The translations under genes and the position numbers were made by a program. A DNA stretch of 64,000 nucleotides from Georhizobium profundi (GTDB lineage Bacteria; Pseudomonadota; Alphaproteobacteria; Rhizobiales; Rhizobiaceae), in the NCBI RefSeq assembly GCF_003952725.1, contig NZ_CP032509.1, positions 1,078,001 through 1,142,000 on the forward strand. The letters run 5' to 3'. Of this stretch, positions 8,621-17,786 are shown one piece after another. The notes under the pieces are model-generated. The model had not been told where the DNA came from, did no database searches, and saw only the letters and a program-made list of their open reading frames with translations. Numbering within the stretch: the stretch's first letter is position 1; the number at the start of each line of letters is the position of its first letter.

Positions 8621-10081
8621 ATGAGTATGACCGACAGCATGAACGAGACGCGCGGTGTCCACACGGTCGAGAAGATCGGTGGCACGTCGATCAGCCGCTC
8701 GCGCGAACTCATCGACAGCATCTGGATCGGAGATCGCGAGGGCAGCGACCTCTACAACCGCGTCTTCGTGGTTTCGGCCTATGCCGGCATGACCAACGCT
8801 CTTCTGGAGCACAAGAAGACCGACGAGCCCGGAGTCTACGCCCTGTTCTCCAATGCCGACAACGATCATGGCTGGATGGATCAGTTGAACCGTGTCGGCA
8901 TCATGATGCGGGAAAAGAACGCCGAGATCCTGAGCGATGCCGGTGACCGAAAGGTGGCCGACGATTTCGTGCGCGAGCGCATCGAAGGTGCCCGCACCTG
9001 TCTGTTCGACCTGCAGCGCCTCTGCTCTTACGGCCATTTCCGGCTGGAAGAGCACATGATGACGACGCGCGAGCTGCTGTCGGGCCTCGGCGAGGCACAT
9101 TCGGCCTTCACGACCGTGCTGCTTCTGCGCCGCCACGGTGTCAATGCGCGCTTCGTCGACCTCACCGGATGGCGCGATGAGAGCCATCCGGATCTCAACG
9201 TGCGGATCGAAACGGCGTTCGCTGATATCGATCTTGCGCAGGAACTGCCGATCGCGACCGGTTACGCACAGTGCCGCGAAGGCCTGATGCGGGAATTCGA
9301 TCGCGGATATTCCGAGGTGACGTTTGCCCGCATCGCTGCCCTGACCAAGGCGCGCGAAGCGGTGATCCATAAGGAGTTCCATCTGTCGAGCGCAGACCCG
9401 AAGCTCGTCGGCGTCGATGCGGTCAAGAAGATCGGGCGCACCAATTACGACGTTGCCGACCAACTGTCGAATATGGGCATGGAAGCCATCCACCCCAAGG
9501 CTGCGAAGACCCTGCGTCAGGCGGGCATCCCACTTCGCGTCGCGAACGCCTTCGAGCCGCACGATCCCGGCACCTTGATCGATGCCGAGCCGGCGAGCGA
9601 ACCTCGAGTCGAGATCATCACCGGCTTGCCGGTCATTTCGCTGGAACTGTTCGAGCAGGACATGGTCGGCGTGAAGGGCTACGATGCGGCGATCCTCGAC
9701 GCGCTGAAGCGTCATCGTGTCTGGATCGTTTCGAAGACATCCAATGCCAACACGATCACGCATTATCTGGAGGGGTCGCTCAAAAGCATTCGGCGGGTCG
9801 AGCATGACCTTGCCGCTCTCTATCCCTCCGCCGAGATCAAGGTCCGCAAGGTGGCTATCGTTTCTGCGATCGGACGCGAGCTACGTGGTCTCGACGTGAT
9901 GCTGAACTCTCTGATCGCGCTCAAGGATGCCGGCATCGAGCCGCTCGGTGCGCATGAAACGGGCCGTGGCGTCGATGTCCAGATCGTCGTGGCGCAGGAG
10001 GCGATGGATGTCGCGGTGAAGAGCCTGCATCGCACCCTGGTCGAAGGTGAGGCCGCCGTAGAGCTCAAGGCAGCGGCCTGA
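8621..10081 (+). CDS. ask: Ectoine-cluster aspartate kinase Ask_Ect
   Basis: A specialised aspartokinase of 486 residues that supplies aspartyl phosphate, and hence aspartate semialdehyde, to EctB. The N-terminal kinase motif reads VEKIGGTSISRS and C-terminal ACT-type segments follow. Ask_Ect enzymes form a separate branch that is thought to escape feedback inhibition. It follows ectC with 65 bp between and a GGAG ribosome site before the ATG. No ectD hydroxylase follows here. Confidence 0.93.
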   Translation: MSMTDSMNETRGVHTVEKIGGTSISRSRELIDSIWIGDREGSDLYNRVFVVSAYAGMTNALLEHKKTDEPGVYALFSNADNDHGWMDQLNRVGIMMREKNAEILSDAGDRKVADDFVRERIEGARTCLFDLQRLCSYGHFRLEEHMMTTRELLSGLGEAHSAFTTVLLLRRHGVNARFVDLTGWRDESHPDLNVRIETAFADIDLAQELPIATGYAQCREGLMREFDRGYSEVTFARIAALTKAREAVIHKEFHLSSADPKLVGVDAVKKIGRTNYDVADQLSNMGMEAIHPKAAKTLRQAGIPLRVANAFEPHDPGTLIDAEPASEPRVEIITGLPVISLELFEQDMVGVKGYDAAILDALKRHRVWIVSKTSNANTITHYLEGSLKSIRRVEHDLAALYPSAEIKVRKVAIVSAIGRELRGLDVMLNSLIALKDAGIEPLGAHETGRGVDVQIVVAQEAMDVAVKSLHRTLVEGEAAVELKAAA

Positions 10082-10099
10082 TCGCGGCTGCGGGGATGA

Positions 10100-10723
10100 C
10101 TATCGCAGCGTGATGTCCGCCGGTCCGGAGAGGCGTTTCACCCAAGAGACATTTTGCATGTCGTTGTCGAGGGCACGGCTGATGGCGGCTTCCCTCGACA
10201 GTCCGTGGTGAAGCCAGCGGCGGATGAGGCGCTCTTGGAGCGTGTCGTCATCCACATCGAGCCAGATCGTCAGGTCGAACTGGGAGGAGAGGTCCGCCCA
10301 TGGGAACCGGTCCACCAAGAGATAATTGCCTTCTGTCACAATGATCCGGTGATGCGGTGCGACGATCGCGCCTCCGGCACGGGCGAGATCGAGCATCCTG
10401 TCGAATAAGGGGACGGCTATCTCGGCAGCGGGAACGGCGCGAACGCGCTGGAGGAGGGACACGTAGCCTTGCGCGTCGAAGGTCTCGGGGGCTCCTTTGC
10501 GATGCGTGAGGCCCCGTGCCTCGAGCACGATGTTATCGAGGTGAAACCCGTCCATCGGCAGTAAGGCTGCGATTTCGCTTCTTTGGTTCAACGCTTTGAC
10601 CAGCCGCTCCGCCACGGTCGACTTGCCGGCACCGGGAGGACCCGCCAAGGCGACGACGAAGCGGTCGCGACCGGATGCACGGTCCGCGACCTGTTGCGCA
10701 AGGTCCTCAAAGCTAAAGTTCAT
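10100..10723 (-). CDS. frcK: P-loop kinase-like protein FrcK of the fructose locus
   Basis: A 207-residue P-loop protein of the uridine kinase/phosphoribulokinase-like group, with Walker A GPPGAGKST at residues 28-36. It occupies the frcK position at the end of frcBCAK as in Sinorhizobium meliloti, where it is a predicted kinase with an uncertain substrate. Its ATG overlaps the frcA stop (ATGA), so the two are translationally coupled. Confidence 0.8.
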   Translation of the reverse strand: MNFSFEDLAQQVADRASGRDRFVVALAGPPGAGKSTVAERLVKALNQRSEIAALLPMDGFHLDNIVLEARGLTHRKGAPETFDAQGYVSLLQRVRAVPAAEIAVPLFDRMLDLARAGGAIVAPHHRIIVTEGNYLLVDRFPWADLSSQFDLTIWLDVDDDTLQERLIRRWLHHGLSREAAISRALDNDMQNVSWVKRLSGPADITLR

Positions 10724-11520
10724 GCGGCCAGAACATCCTCAGGCGGAGATTTTGCCCCCGTCATGAAGGCGACGGCATCGGACATGGAATGATCGCCCGG
10801 CCGGACAACGCACAGCCTTCGCCCGAGCCGGTGAATGTGGATGCGATCGGCCACTTCAAAGACATGGGGCATGTTGTGCGAGATGAGCACGATCGGAATG
10901 CCGCGCTTGCGCACATCCAGGATCAGTTCAAGCACGCGACGGGATTCCTTGACGCCGAGCGCCGCTGTCGGTTCGTCCATGATGATGACCTTGGAGCCGA
11001 ACGCAGCAGCGCGCGCAACTGCAACGCCCTGGCGCTGGCCGCCCGATAGGGTCTCGACTGGCTGGGCGATGTTCTGGATCGTCATGAGGCCGAGTTCGGA
11101 GAGCTTCTCACGGGCGATGCGCTCCATGGCGCCCCTGTCGAGCAGCTTGAAGATGGAGCCGAGCGGACCTGCCTTGCGGATCTCGCGGCCGAGAAACATG
11201 TTGTCGGCAATCGAGAGCGCCGGAGAAAGCGCCAGCGTCTGGTAGACGGTTTCGATACCGGCTTCGCGCGCCTGCATGGGCGAGGAGAAGCGCATTGGCT
11301 TGCCATCGAGTTCCATCTCGCCATCGTCGATCGTGACGGCGCCGGAGAGCGCCTTGATCAGGGAGGATTTGCCGGCCCCGTTGTCGCCGATCACCGCGAG
11401 GATTTCACCCGGATAGAGATCGAAATCGGCGTTGTCGAGCGCGGTTACTCGGCCATAGCGCTTCACGAGGCCGCGTGCCTTCAGGATCGGGCGAGAGGCA
11501 TTTCCTGAAACCGTGCTCAT
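10720..11520 (-). CDS. frcA: Fructose ABC transporter ATP-binding protein FrcA
   Basis: A single-domain ABC ATPase of 266 residues: Walker A GDNGAGKSS, signature LSGGQRQGVAVARA, Walker B VIIMDEPTAALG and a switch His in LISHNM. Sugar ATPases of the CUT2 class usually have two ABC domains; FrcA is a known single-domain exception and fits here. The ATG at the frcC stop (ATGA overlap) is chosen over an ATG 21 bp upstream. Confidence 0.85.
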   Translation of the reverse strand: MSTVSGNASRPILKARGLVKRYGRVTALDNADFDLYPGEILAVIGDNGAGKSSLIKALSGAVTIDDGEMELDGKPMRFSSPMQAREAGIETVYQTLALSPALSIADNMFLGREIRKAGPLGSIFKLLDRGAMERIAREKLSELGLMTIQNIAQPVETLSGGQRQGVAVARAAAFGSKVIIMDEPTAALGVKESRRVLELILDVRKRGIPIVLISHNMPHVFEVADRIHIHRLGRRLCVVRPGDHSMSDAVAFMTGAKSPPEDVLAA

Positions 11521-12608
11521 GCCGAAACCTTTCTGATCCACTGGTCGATCGCGACCGCGATGATGATGAGCCAGCCGATGGCGAAAACCTGCCAGAGAAC
11601 ATCGACACCGACGAGGCGAAGGCCGGACTGGAAGACGCCGACGATCAGGGCGCCGATCAAGGGGCCCATGATCGATCCACGACCGCCAAACAGCGAAATG
11701 CCACCAATGACGACAGCCGTGATGGATTGCAGATTTCCCTCATAGAAGCTCTGGGGGGACACCGAGCCGACGCGGCCAATGGAGGCCCAGGCGCCGAGCG
11801 CGCAGACGAGGCCTGCCAGCGCATAGACCGAGACGAGAATTCGATTTGTGCGGATGCCGGCGAGTTCGGCGGCTTCCCGGTCGTCGCCGACCGCGTAGAC
11901 ATGCCGGCCCCAGGCGGTGCGGTTCAGCATGTACCAGAGTGCGCCGAAGATCAGCACCATCAGCACTGACCCATAGGAGAATTGCGCGCCGAACATGCCG
12001 AAGTTCTGGCCGAAAAGCTTGAGGATCGGCGCCTCGGCATCGATGTCCTGGCTGCGGATCGACTGGGCTCCGGAGAGCCAGAGATTGAGCGCGAAGAAGA
12101 TGTTCCAGGTGCCGAGCGTCGTGATGAAGGGCGGCAGTTTGAGGCGCGTGACCAAAAGGCCGTTCATGGCGCCAGCTGCAGTGCCGCCGACAAAGCCGAT
12201 CAGTATGGCGATTGGCGCCGGCACGCCCATGGACACGGCGAGATTGCCCATGATGACCGACATCAGCACCATGATGGCTGCGACGGAAAGGTCGATGCCG
12301 GCCGTCAGGATGACAAGGCTCTGAGCTGCGGCGAGGATGCCGATGATCGAGACCTGCTGCATGATCAGCGAAAGGTTGAAAGCGGAGAAGAACCGGTCGC
12401 CAGCTACAAACCCGAAGGCAATGACCGACACCAGCAGCACGATGACCGGCACCATGGTCGGATTGCCATGCAGGAAGTGCTGCAACCGCTCGATGACTGT
12501 CTGATTGCGCGCTTCGAATTCAGCGACCCTGCGGTCGCTCGCCTCCAGGGTTTCCTCGAAGGATTGCCGGCTTCGCACCGCAGCCGAGGGCTGGTCTGTC
12601 GTGGTCAT
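11517..12608 (-). CDS. frcC: Fructose ABC transporter permease FrcC
   Basis: A CUT2/RbsC-type permease of 363 residues with about ten hydrophobic helices and the conserved GGRGSIMGPLIGALIVGV region near the C terminus. The ATG (MTTTDQ...) has a strong GGGAGG ribosome site 7-8 bp upstream. It lies 158 bp after frcB across a hairpin-containing spacer, within the frcB-frcC-frcA-frcK operon. Confidence 0.87.
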   Translation of the reverse strand: MTTTDQPSAAVRSRQSFEETLEASDRRVAEFEARNQTVIERLQHFLHGNPTMVPVIVLLVSVIAFGFVAGDRFFSAFNLSLIMQQVSIIGILAAAQSLVILTAGIDLSVAAIMVLMSVIMGNLAVSMGVPAPIAILIGFVGGTAAGAMNGLLVTRLKLPPFITTLGTWNIFFALNLWLSGAQSIRSQDIDAEAPILKLFGQNFGMFGAQFSYGSVLMVLIFGALWYMLNRTAWGRHVYAVGDDREAAELAGIRTNRILVSVYALAGLVCALGAWASIGRVGSVSPQSFYEGNLQSITAVVIGGISLFGGRGSIMGPLIGALIVGVFQSGLRLVGVDVLWQVFAIGWLIIIAVAIDQWIRKVSA

Positions 12609-12723
12609 GGTGGAACCTCCCATCGTTCGCGACGAAGAGCGTGAAGCGGAATGGACCGCCAATCAATCTGCGGTGCACAATGGCATGGGCGAATTGGCCT
12701 GTTGATCACGCCAGATGGCGGAT

Positions 12724-12756
12724 CCGGGCGGAAAACAGCTCCTGTCTTCCGCCCGG
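12724..12756 (-). terminator. frcB-frcC intercistronic hairpin
   Basis: CCGGGCGGAA and TTCCGCCCGG form a perfect 10-bp stem with a 13-nt loop, starting 10 bp past the frcB stop. No U-run follows on the minus strand, so it is more likely an mRNA-stabilising or partial-termination element that keeps binding-protein output above permease output, a common arrangement in ABC operons. Confidence 0.6.
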
Positions 12757-12766
12757 CAGAAAGCTG

Positions 12767-13801
12767 TCATCCCCAGCAGAGCTCCAGGCCTTCCTGGACG
12801 CTGATCGACTCGACGCCGTCGACCGCCTGATCGGTCACGAGCTGCACGCCGGTATCGTAGAAGTCGAGGCCCGGGGTCGGCTTGGGCTTCTCGCCCGTTT
12901 CGGCGAACTTCGCGATGGCCTCGATGCCAAGCGCCGCCATCTCCAGCGGATATTGCTGTGAGGTTGCGCCGATGATGCCTTCCTGCACGTTCTGGACACC
13001 TGGGCAGCCGCCATCGACGGACACGATGATCACGTCGTTCTCGCGACCGAAGGAGCGCAGCGTTTCATAGGCGCCTGCCGCTGCCGGTTCGTTGATCGTG
13101 TAGACGACGTTGATTTCCGGATCGACCTGAAGAAGGTTTTCCATGGCGCGGCGGCCACCTTCCTCGTTGCCGGCGGTCACGTCGTTGCCGACGATGCGTT
13201 CGTCTTCCTCGTCGCCGATCATGTTCTCATCGCCAAGCTCGATGCCGAAGCCGGACAGAAATCCCTGGTTGCGCAGCACGTCGACGGAAGGCTGGCTGGG
13301 CGAAAGGTCCAGCATCGCGATCTTGGCGTTGGCGGCTTCGTCGCCGAGCTGGGCTGCCGCCCACTGGCCGATCAGTTCGCCGGCCTTGAAGTTGTCGGTC
13401 GCGAAGGTGGCGTCGGCGGCGTCGATGGGCTCGAGCGGCGTGTCGAGGGCGATGACGAGCACACCGTTGTCTCGGGCAGTCTTGAGAACGTCTACGATCG
13501 CCTTGGTGTCGGACGCCGTGATCAGGATGCCCTTTGCGCCAGAGGCGATGCAGGATTCGACCGCCTGGACCTGGGTTTCGTGGTCACCATCAACACGGCC
13601 GGCATAGGTGGACAGCTCGACACCGAGTTCTTCGGCCTTGGCGGTGGCGCCTTCCTTCATCTTGACGAAGAAGGGGTTGATGTCGGTCTTTGTGATAAGG
13701 CAGGCGCTGACCGTATCCTGCGCTTTGGCGGGCGTGGCCATAATGAAGCCGGCGGTGACGGCGGCAAGGGCAGTCGACGCGAGACTAGCGTAGCGTGTCA
13801 T
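12767..13801 (-). CDS. frcB: Fructose-binding periplasmic protein FrcB
   Basis: A type I periplasmic sugar-binding protein (RbsB family) of 344 residues. A Sec signal peptide ends at about ATPAKAQ (residue 28), followed by the usual [20 protein letters not shown] start of the fold. It is the first gene of frcBCAK, with GGGAGGAAC upstream of its ATG. Assignment to fructose rests on the full frcBCAK plus frcR gene order rather than on binding-site residues. Confidence 0.85.
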   Translation of the reverse strand: MTRYASLASTALAAVTAGFIMATPAKAQDTVSACLITKTDINPFFVKMKEGATAKAEELGVELSTYAGRVDGDHETQVQAVESCIASGAKGILITASDTKAIVDVLKTARDNGVLVIALDTPLEPIDAADATFATDNFKAGELIGQWAAAQLGDEAANAKIAMLDLSPSQPSVDVLRNQGFLSGFGIELGDENMIGDEEDERIVGNDVTAGNEEGGRRAMENLLQVDPEINVVYTINEPAAAGAYETLRSFGRENDVIIVSVDGGCPGVQNVQEGIIGATSQQYPLEMAALGIEAIAKFAETGEKPKPTPGLDFYDTGVQLVTDQAVDGVESISVQEGLELCWG

Positions 13802-13874
13802 GATGTTCCTCCCAGAATGACGATCCGGACCACTCCCTGTCCGGCGCTGAGCAAACGAAACACCAAGCGTCGAC

Positions 13875-13917
13875 GCGTGTCAATAAATAAATCACTCTTA
13901 TTTAGTTATTGACACGC
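13875..13917. promoter_or_regulatory. Divergent frcB/frcR operator-promoter, long inverted repeat
   Basis: Two 18-bp arms, GCGTGTCAATAAATAAAT and ATTTAGTTATTGACACGC, match at 17 of 18 positions around a 7-bp centre. The left arm carries TTGACA on the minus strand (13883-13878, towards frcB) and the right arm carries TTGACA on the plus strand (13909-13914, towards frcR). The AATAA/TTATT inner parts resemble NagC-type ROK operators. A regulator bound here would cover both -35 boxes. The -10 boxes are weak. Confidence 0.7.
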
Positions 13918-13993
13918 TGCCCGTGTCGCGCTCATCCTTGTCTCTGCCGGGGAGACCTGCGAAGGACGTCCGGCATTGGCAGGGAGGACATCA

Positions 13994-15208
13994 ATGGCGC
14001 TGACGGGCGGGCTGCAAGAGGCCGGCGGCCAGCAATTGCGCGGCTCGAACCAGAGCGGGATGCGCGCTTACAACGAACGGCTCGTGCTGAGCCTCGTTCG
14101 TCGCCATGCCGTGCTGGTGAAGACCGAGATCGCCCGCATGACCGGCCTTTCCGCTCAAACCATCTCCGTCATCATGCGTGAACTCGAAGCCGACGGACTG
14201 CTGGTGCGCGGCGAACCCATTCGCGGCAAGGTGGGGCAACCATCTGTGCCGCTGTCGATCAATCCGGAAGGCGCCTTCTTCATCGGCCTGAAAGTCGGCC
14301 GGCGCAGCGCCGATCTCATCGTCATCAATTTCCTCGGCCAGCCGGTCGCAAGCCGGCATGCGGGCTACGCCTATCCGGATCCCGATGCCATTCTGGCCTT
14401 CGTGCGTGAGGGGCTGGCGGAGATGATCGCAGCGCTCGGTGCCGACCAGCAAAGCCGCATCGCGGGGCTCGGCATCGCCATGCCGTTTCAGCTTTGGAAC
14501 TGGCACGATGAGGTCGGTGCGCCACAGGCGCAGATGGACCGGTGGCGGCATTTCGACCTGAAGCGCGAGATCGACGCGATCTGCAACTTCCCTGTCTATC
14601 TGCAGAACGACGCGACGGCGGCCTGCGCGGCGGAGCTAATCTTCGGCGAGCGCGCCAGCCGCCAGGATTTCATCTATTTCTATGTCGGCACCTTCATCGG
14701 CGGCGGCATCGTGCTCAACGGCAGTCTCTATGCGGGGCGCAGCGGTAATGCCGGCGCGCTCGGCTCCATGCCGGTGCCAGGGCGAGGGGGGCGGACCGAG
14801 CGATTGCTCGACCAGGCGTCGATCATGGTGCTCGAAAGGATGCTGGTCGCCGACTGGATCGATCCATCACCCTTGTGGCAGACGCCGGAAGACTGGTCGC
14901 AATTCGGGGCGCATGTGAATGACTGGGTCGTCACAGTTGCGAGAGGCCTTGCCTATGCCATCGTCGCATCCGTCTCGATCATCGACTTCGAAACGGTTAT
15001 CATCGATGGGGCCATGCCCCAGACCGTCCGCGATGCGCTCGTCTCTGCAACCCGCGATGCGATCGCCGGAATGGATATGCAGGGCATCGACGTGCCAACC
15101 GTGGAAGCCGGCACGATCGGCCCGATCGCCCGAGCCCTCGGCGCGGCCAGTCTCCCGCTTTTCGACAAGTATCTGATCGACCAGCACACGCTGATGCGCG
15201 AAGCCTAA
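13994..15208 (+). CDS. frcR: ROK-family transcriptional regulator FrcR
   Basis: A 404-residue ROK regulator with an N-terminal winged helix (about residues 25-85, containing KTEIARMTGLSAQTISVIMR) and a ROK sugar-kinase-like domain (IGGGIVLNGSLYAGRSGNAG). The zinc-binding Cys cluster found in ROK kinases and many NagC-type regulators is absent. It is divergent from frcBCAK, the usual genetic partner of FrcR. The ATG has AGGGAGG 6 bp upstream. Confidence 0.85.
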   Translation: MALTGGLQEAGGQQLRGSNQSGMRAYNERLVLSLVRRHAVLVKTEIARMTGLSAQTISVIMRELEADGLLVRGEPIRGKVGQPSVPLSINPEGAFFIGLKVGRRSADLIVINFLGQPVASRHAGYAYPDPDAILAFVREGLAEMIAALGADQQSRIAGLGIAMPFQLWNWHDEVGAPQAQMDRWRHFDLKREIDAICNFPVYLQNDATAACAAELIFGERASRQDFIYFYVGTFIGGGIVLNGSLYAGRSGNAGALGSMPVPGRGGRTERLLDQASIMVLERMLVADWIDPSPLWQTPEDWSQFGAHVNDWVVTVARGLAYAIVASVSIIDFETVIIDGAMPQTVRDALVSATRDAIAGMDMQGIDVPTVEAGTIGPIARALGAASLPLFDKYLIDQHTLMREA

Positions 15209-15225
15209 CCGCGCATTCAGGCTAT

Positions 15226-15264
15226 CCAGCCCTCATGGTGAGCCTGTCGAACCACGAGGGCTGG
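15226..15264. repeat. REP-like palindromic element
   Basis: CCAGCCCTC and GAGGGCTGG form a 9-bp stem that continues, after one mismatch, with TGGT/ACCA around GAGCCTGTCGA. The core resembles short interspersed palindromes of the type CCCTCATGGTGAGCCTGTCG seen in many alphaproteobacterial genomes. It lies between the convergent frcR and transaminase genes, where it could also act as a bidirectional terminator. Confidence 0.55.
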
Positions 15265-15297
15265 GCACGATTTCGGTGACCAGCCCGTTATTGTTGA

Positions 15298-16668
15298 TCA
15301 GCCAAAGACTTCAGTGATCGCGGCGCGCGTGGCGTCGACGATCTTGTCGGCTTCCTCGCGGGTCAGGCAGAGCGGTGGGGCGAAGCCCAGGATGTCGCCC
15401 TGCGGCATGGCGCGGCCGATGACGCCCTGCTTCAGGACAGCCGCTGAAACGGCTGGACCGATCTTGCGGGAGGGGTCGTAGAATTTCCGGCTCGCTTTGT
15501 CGTCGACGAATTCCACCGCACAAAGCATGCCTTCGCCGCGGACATCGCCAACCTGTGGGTGATCCGCAACGGCGTCCTTCATCTTTTCGTTCAGATAGGC
15601 GCCGACCGTTCCCGCATTCTCGACGAGACCGAGGTCGTCAACGAGTTTGAGGTTCGCGACGCCGGCGGCCGCGCCGATCGGATGCGCCGAATAGGTCCAG
15701 CCGTGGCCGATCGGCCCCATCTCGTCGGAACCCTTCACCATAACCTGCCAGACCTTGTCCGAAATGACCGATCCGGAAAGCGGCGCATAGGCCGAGGTAA
15801 GGCCCTTGGCGATGGTGATGATGTCGGGCTTCAGGCCGTAATGCGCCGAGCCCGTCATGGTGCCGAGACGGCCGAAGCCGGTAACGACTTCGTCGGCGAT
15901 CAGCAGGATGTCATGCTTGTCGAGCACTGCCTGGATGGCGTTCCAGTAACCGGCCGGCGGGGGAACGATGCCGCCCGTGCCAAGCATCGGCTCACCGATG
16001 AAGGCTGCAATGGTGTCGGCACCTTCCGCCGCGATCATCTCTTCGAGCTTGTCGGCGCAATGGGTGACGAAGTCGGCTTCGCTCATGTCGAGATCGGGCC
16101 GGCGGAAATAGGACGGCGTTTCGGTGTGCAGCACTTGGCTGAGCGGCAGATCGAATTTGTTGTGGAAGGGCGTCAGACCGGTCAGCGATCCGGTCATCAG
16201 GCCCGAGCCATGATAGCCGCGCCAGCGCGAGATGATCTTCTTCTTCTCGGGACGGCCGAGGATGTTGTTGTAGTACCAGACGAGCTTGATGTTGGTTTCA
16301 TTCGCGTCCGAGCCGCCAAGGCCGAAATAGACCTTCGACATGTGCTCGGGCATGCGGTCCATCACCATCTTCGCGAGCGTGATGGAGGCTTCTGTGCCGT
16401 GGCCGACATAGGCGTGATAGTAGGACAGTTCCTTGGCCTGGGCGGCGATCGCATCGGCGATCTCCTGGCGGCCATAGCCGACATTCACGCAGTAGAGGCC
16501 GGCAAAGCCATCGAGAAGGCGGTTGCCGTTGCGATCTTCGATATAGACGCCCGAGCCGCCGGTGATGACGCGGTTGGCGCTTTCACCGCGTTCGTGCTGG
16601 CCCATATGCGTGGAGGGGTGGAAGAAATTCTCGCGGTCCCACTGGTCGAGCTGGTCGTTCCTGAGCAT
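15298..16668 (-). CDS. Class III aminotransferase, DoeD-like (ectoine catabolism)
   Basis: A 456-residue PLP aminotransferase of the omega-transaminase group. It has LIADEVVTGFGRLG with the PLP-ring Asp and ITIAKGLTSAYAPLSG with the Schiff-base Lys. Ectoine degradation needs a transaminase (DoeD/Atf) to turn diaminobutyrate into aspartate semialdehyde, and this gene is next to eutC and eutB. Other omega-amino acid substrates cannot be excluded, so no symbol is given. A 119-bp spacer separates it from eutC. Confidence 0.75.
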   Translation of the reverse strand: MLRNDQLDQWDRENFFHPSTHMGQHERGESANRVITGGSGVYIEDRNGNRLLDGFAGLYCVNVGYGRQEIADAIAAQAKELSYYHAYVGHGTEASITLAKMVMDRMPEHMSKVYFGLGGSDANETNIKLVWYYNNILGRPEKKKIISRWRGYHGSGLMTGSLTGLTPFHNKFDLPLSQVLHTETPSYFRRPDLDMSEADFVTHCADKLEEMIAAEGADTIAAFIGEPMLGTGGIVPPPAGYWNAIQAVLDKHDILLIADEVVTGFGRLGTMTGSAHYGLKPDIITIAKGLTSAYAPLSGSVISDKVWQVMVKGSDEMGPIGHGWTYSAHPIGAAAGVANLKLVDDLGLVENAGTVGAYLNEKMKDAVADHPQVGDVRGEGMLCAVEFVDDKASRKFYDPSRKIGPAVSAAVLKQGVIGRAMPQGDILGFAPPLCLTREEADKIVDATRAAITEVFG

Positions 16669-16733
16669 GGTTACTCCGTCGGGTGGTCTCTTGGTTTCCA
16701 GCGCCCTCTTGCCGGCAATTCGATGCAGCGGCC

Positions 16734-16747
16734 GGGCCTTCGGGCCC
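16734..16747 (-). other. Small GC hairpin in eutC-transaminase spacer
   Basis: GGGCC-TTCG-GGCCC can fold as a 5-bp hairpin with a stable tetraloop on the plus strand (CGAA loop on the transcribed minus strand). It lies downstream of eutC and upstream of the transaminase and may tune read-through. Confidence 0.3.
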
Positions 16748-16787
16748 CTCCATGGCGCATTTTGCGGCAGAAATCGGAGGTGCGGGC

Positions 16788-17786
16788 CTATAGGGCCACT
16801 TTTGAACCCTTACCCCCCGCCTTGGCAACCCCGAGGGCGAAGGTCGCAATGGCGGTGTCCTGCGCGCCGGTGCCTGTCAGGTCGCACATGGTGATCGCAT
16901 CCTCGGACATGCGACCTTCGACCTTGCCCGCAACGATGTCACCCAATTCGACCGGCTGACCTGCTCCCCAAAGCCCGGCTTCGATTGCGGTCCGCAGTTC
17001 ACCGAGCGTTTCGCACTGGCTTGCACGATCGGCGACGTAGAGATCGGCGCGGGCGAGGGCTTCTGGTTCGATTTCGTTCTTTTCAGGGCTGTCGGAACCC
17101 ATTGCGGTGATGTGGAGGCCCGGATGAAGCCATTCAGCCTTCAGGATCGGTTCGCGGGCAGGCGTCGTCGTCACGACGAGCTGGCTTTCGGCGACGGCCT
17201 TTTCGCCATCCGGTTCGGCGACGACCTCGATGCCAAGCTCTGCGGCAAGATCGGCGGCGCAGGCTTCCGTCTTCGCCCGATCGCGGCCCCAGACGATGAG
17301 CTTTCGGAACGGCCGGACGAGATGCGCTGCCTTCATCTGCAGCCGCGCCTGGACGCCGGTGCCGAAGACAGCAGCCGTATCGACCGTCTGCGGCGCGAGA
17401 TGTTTCGCGGCGACCGCGCCGGCTGCTGCCGTGCGGATGTCGGTGAGGTAGCCATTGTCCATCAGCAGTGCCTCGACGAGGCCCGTGCGTGCTGAAAAGA
17501 GGATCATCAGGCCGTTCAGACTCGGAAGGCCGAGCTTCGGATTGTCGAAGAAGCCGGGGCTCACCTTGATGGCAAAGCCTTCGAAGCCGGGAATGAAGGC
17601 GGTCTTTACGTCCACCTCGCCATGTGCTTCGGGGATCGCCATGGACAGGATCGGCGGCATCACGACCTTGCCGCTTGCCAAAGCCGCGAATGCTTTTTCC
17701 ACGACGTTGATGGCTGCATGGTCCAGATGGACGAGTTCGCGAAGGTCGCGCTCGGTGAGGATGAGAACGTCGCGTGGCTCAGCCAT
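16788..17786 (-). CDS. eutC: Ornithine cyclodeaminase-family protein, EutC-like (ectoine utilisation)
   Basis: A 332-residue member of the ornithine cyclodeaminase/mu-crystallin family, with the substrate region VKVSPGFFDNPKLGLPSLNG and the NAD-binding motif AAVFGTGVQARLQ near residues 138-150. Paired with a threonine-dehydratase-like EutB it is part of the hydroxyectoine-to-ectoine conversion proposed for eutABC clusters. Its start overlaps the eutB stop by 8 bp. Family membership is certain; the substrate is inferred from context. Confidence 0.82.
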   Translation of the reverse strand: MAEPRDVLILTERDLRELVHLDHAAINVVEKAFAALASGKVVMPPILSMAIPEAHGEVDVKTAFIPGFEGFAIKVSPGFFDNPKLGLPSLNGLMILFSARTGLVEALLMDNGYLTDIRTAAAGAVAAKHLAPQTVDTAAVFGTGVQARLQMKAAHLVRPFRKLIVWGRDRAKTEACAADLAAELGIEVVAEPDGEKAVAESQLVVTTTPAREPILKAEWLHPGLHITAMGSDSPEKNEIEPEALARADLYVADRASQCETLGELRTAIEAGLWGAGQPVELGDIVAGKVEGRMSEDAITMCDLTGTGAQDTAIATFALGVAKAGGKGSKVAL

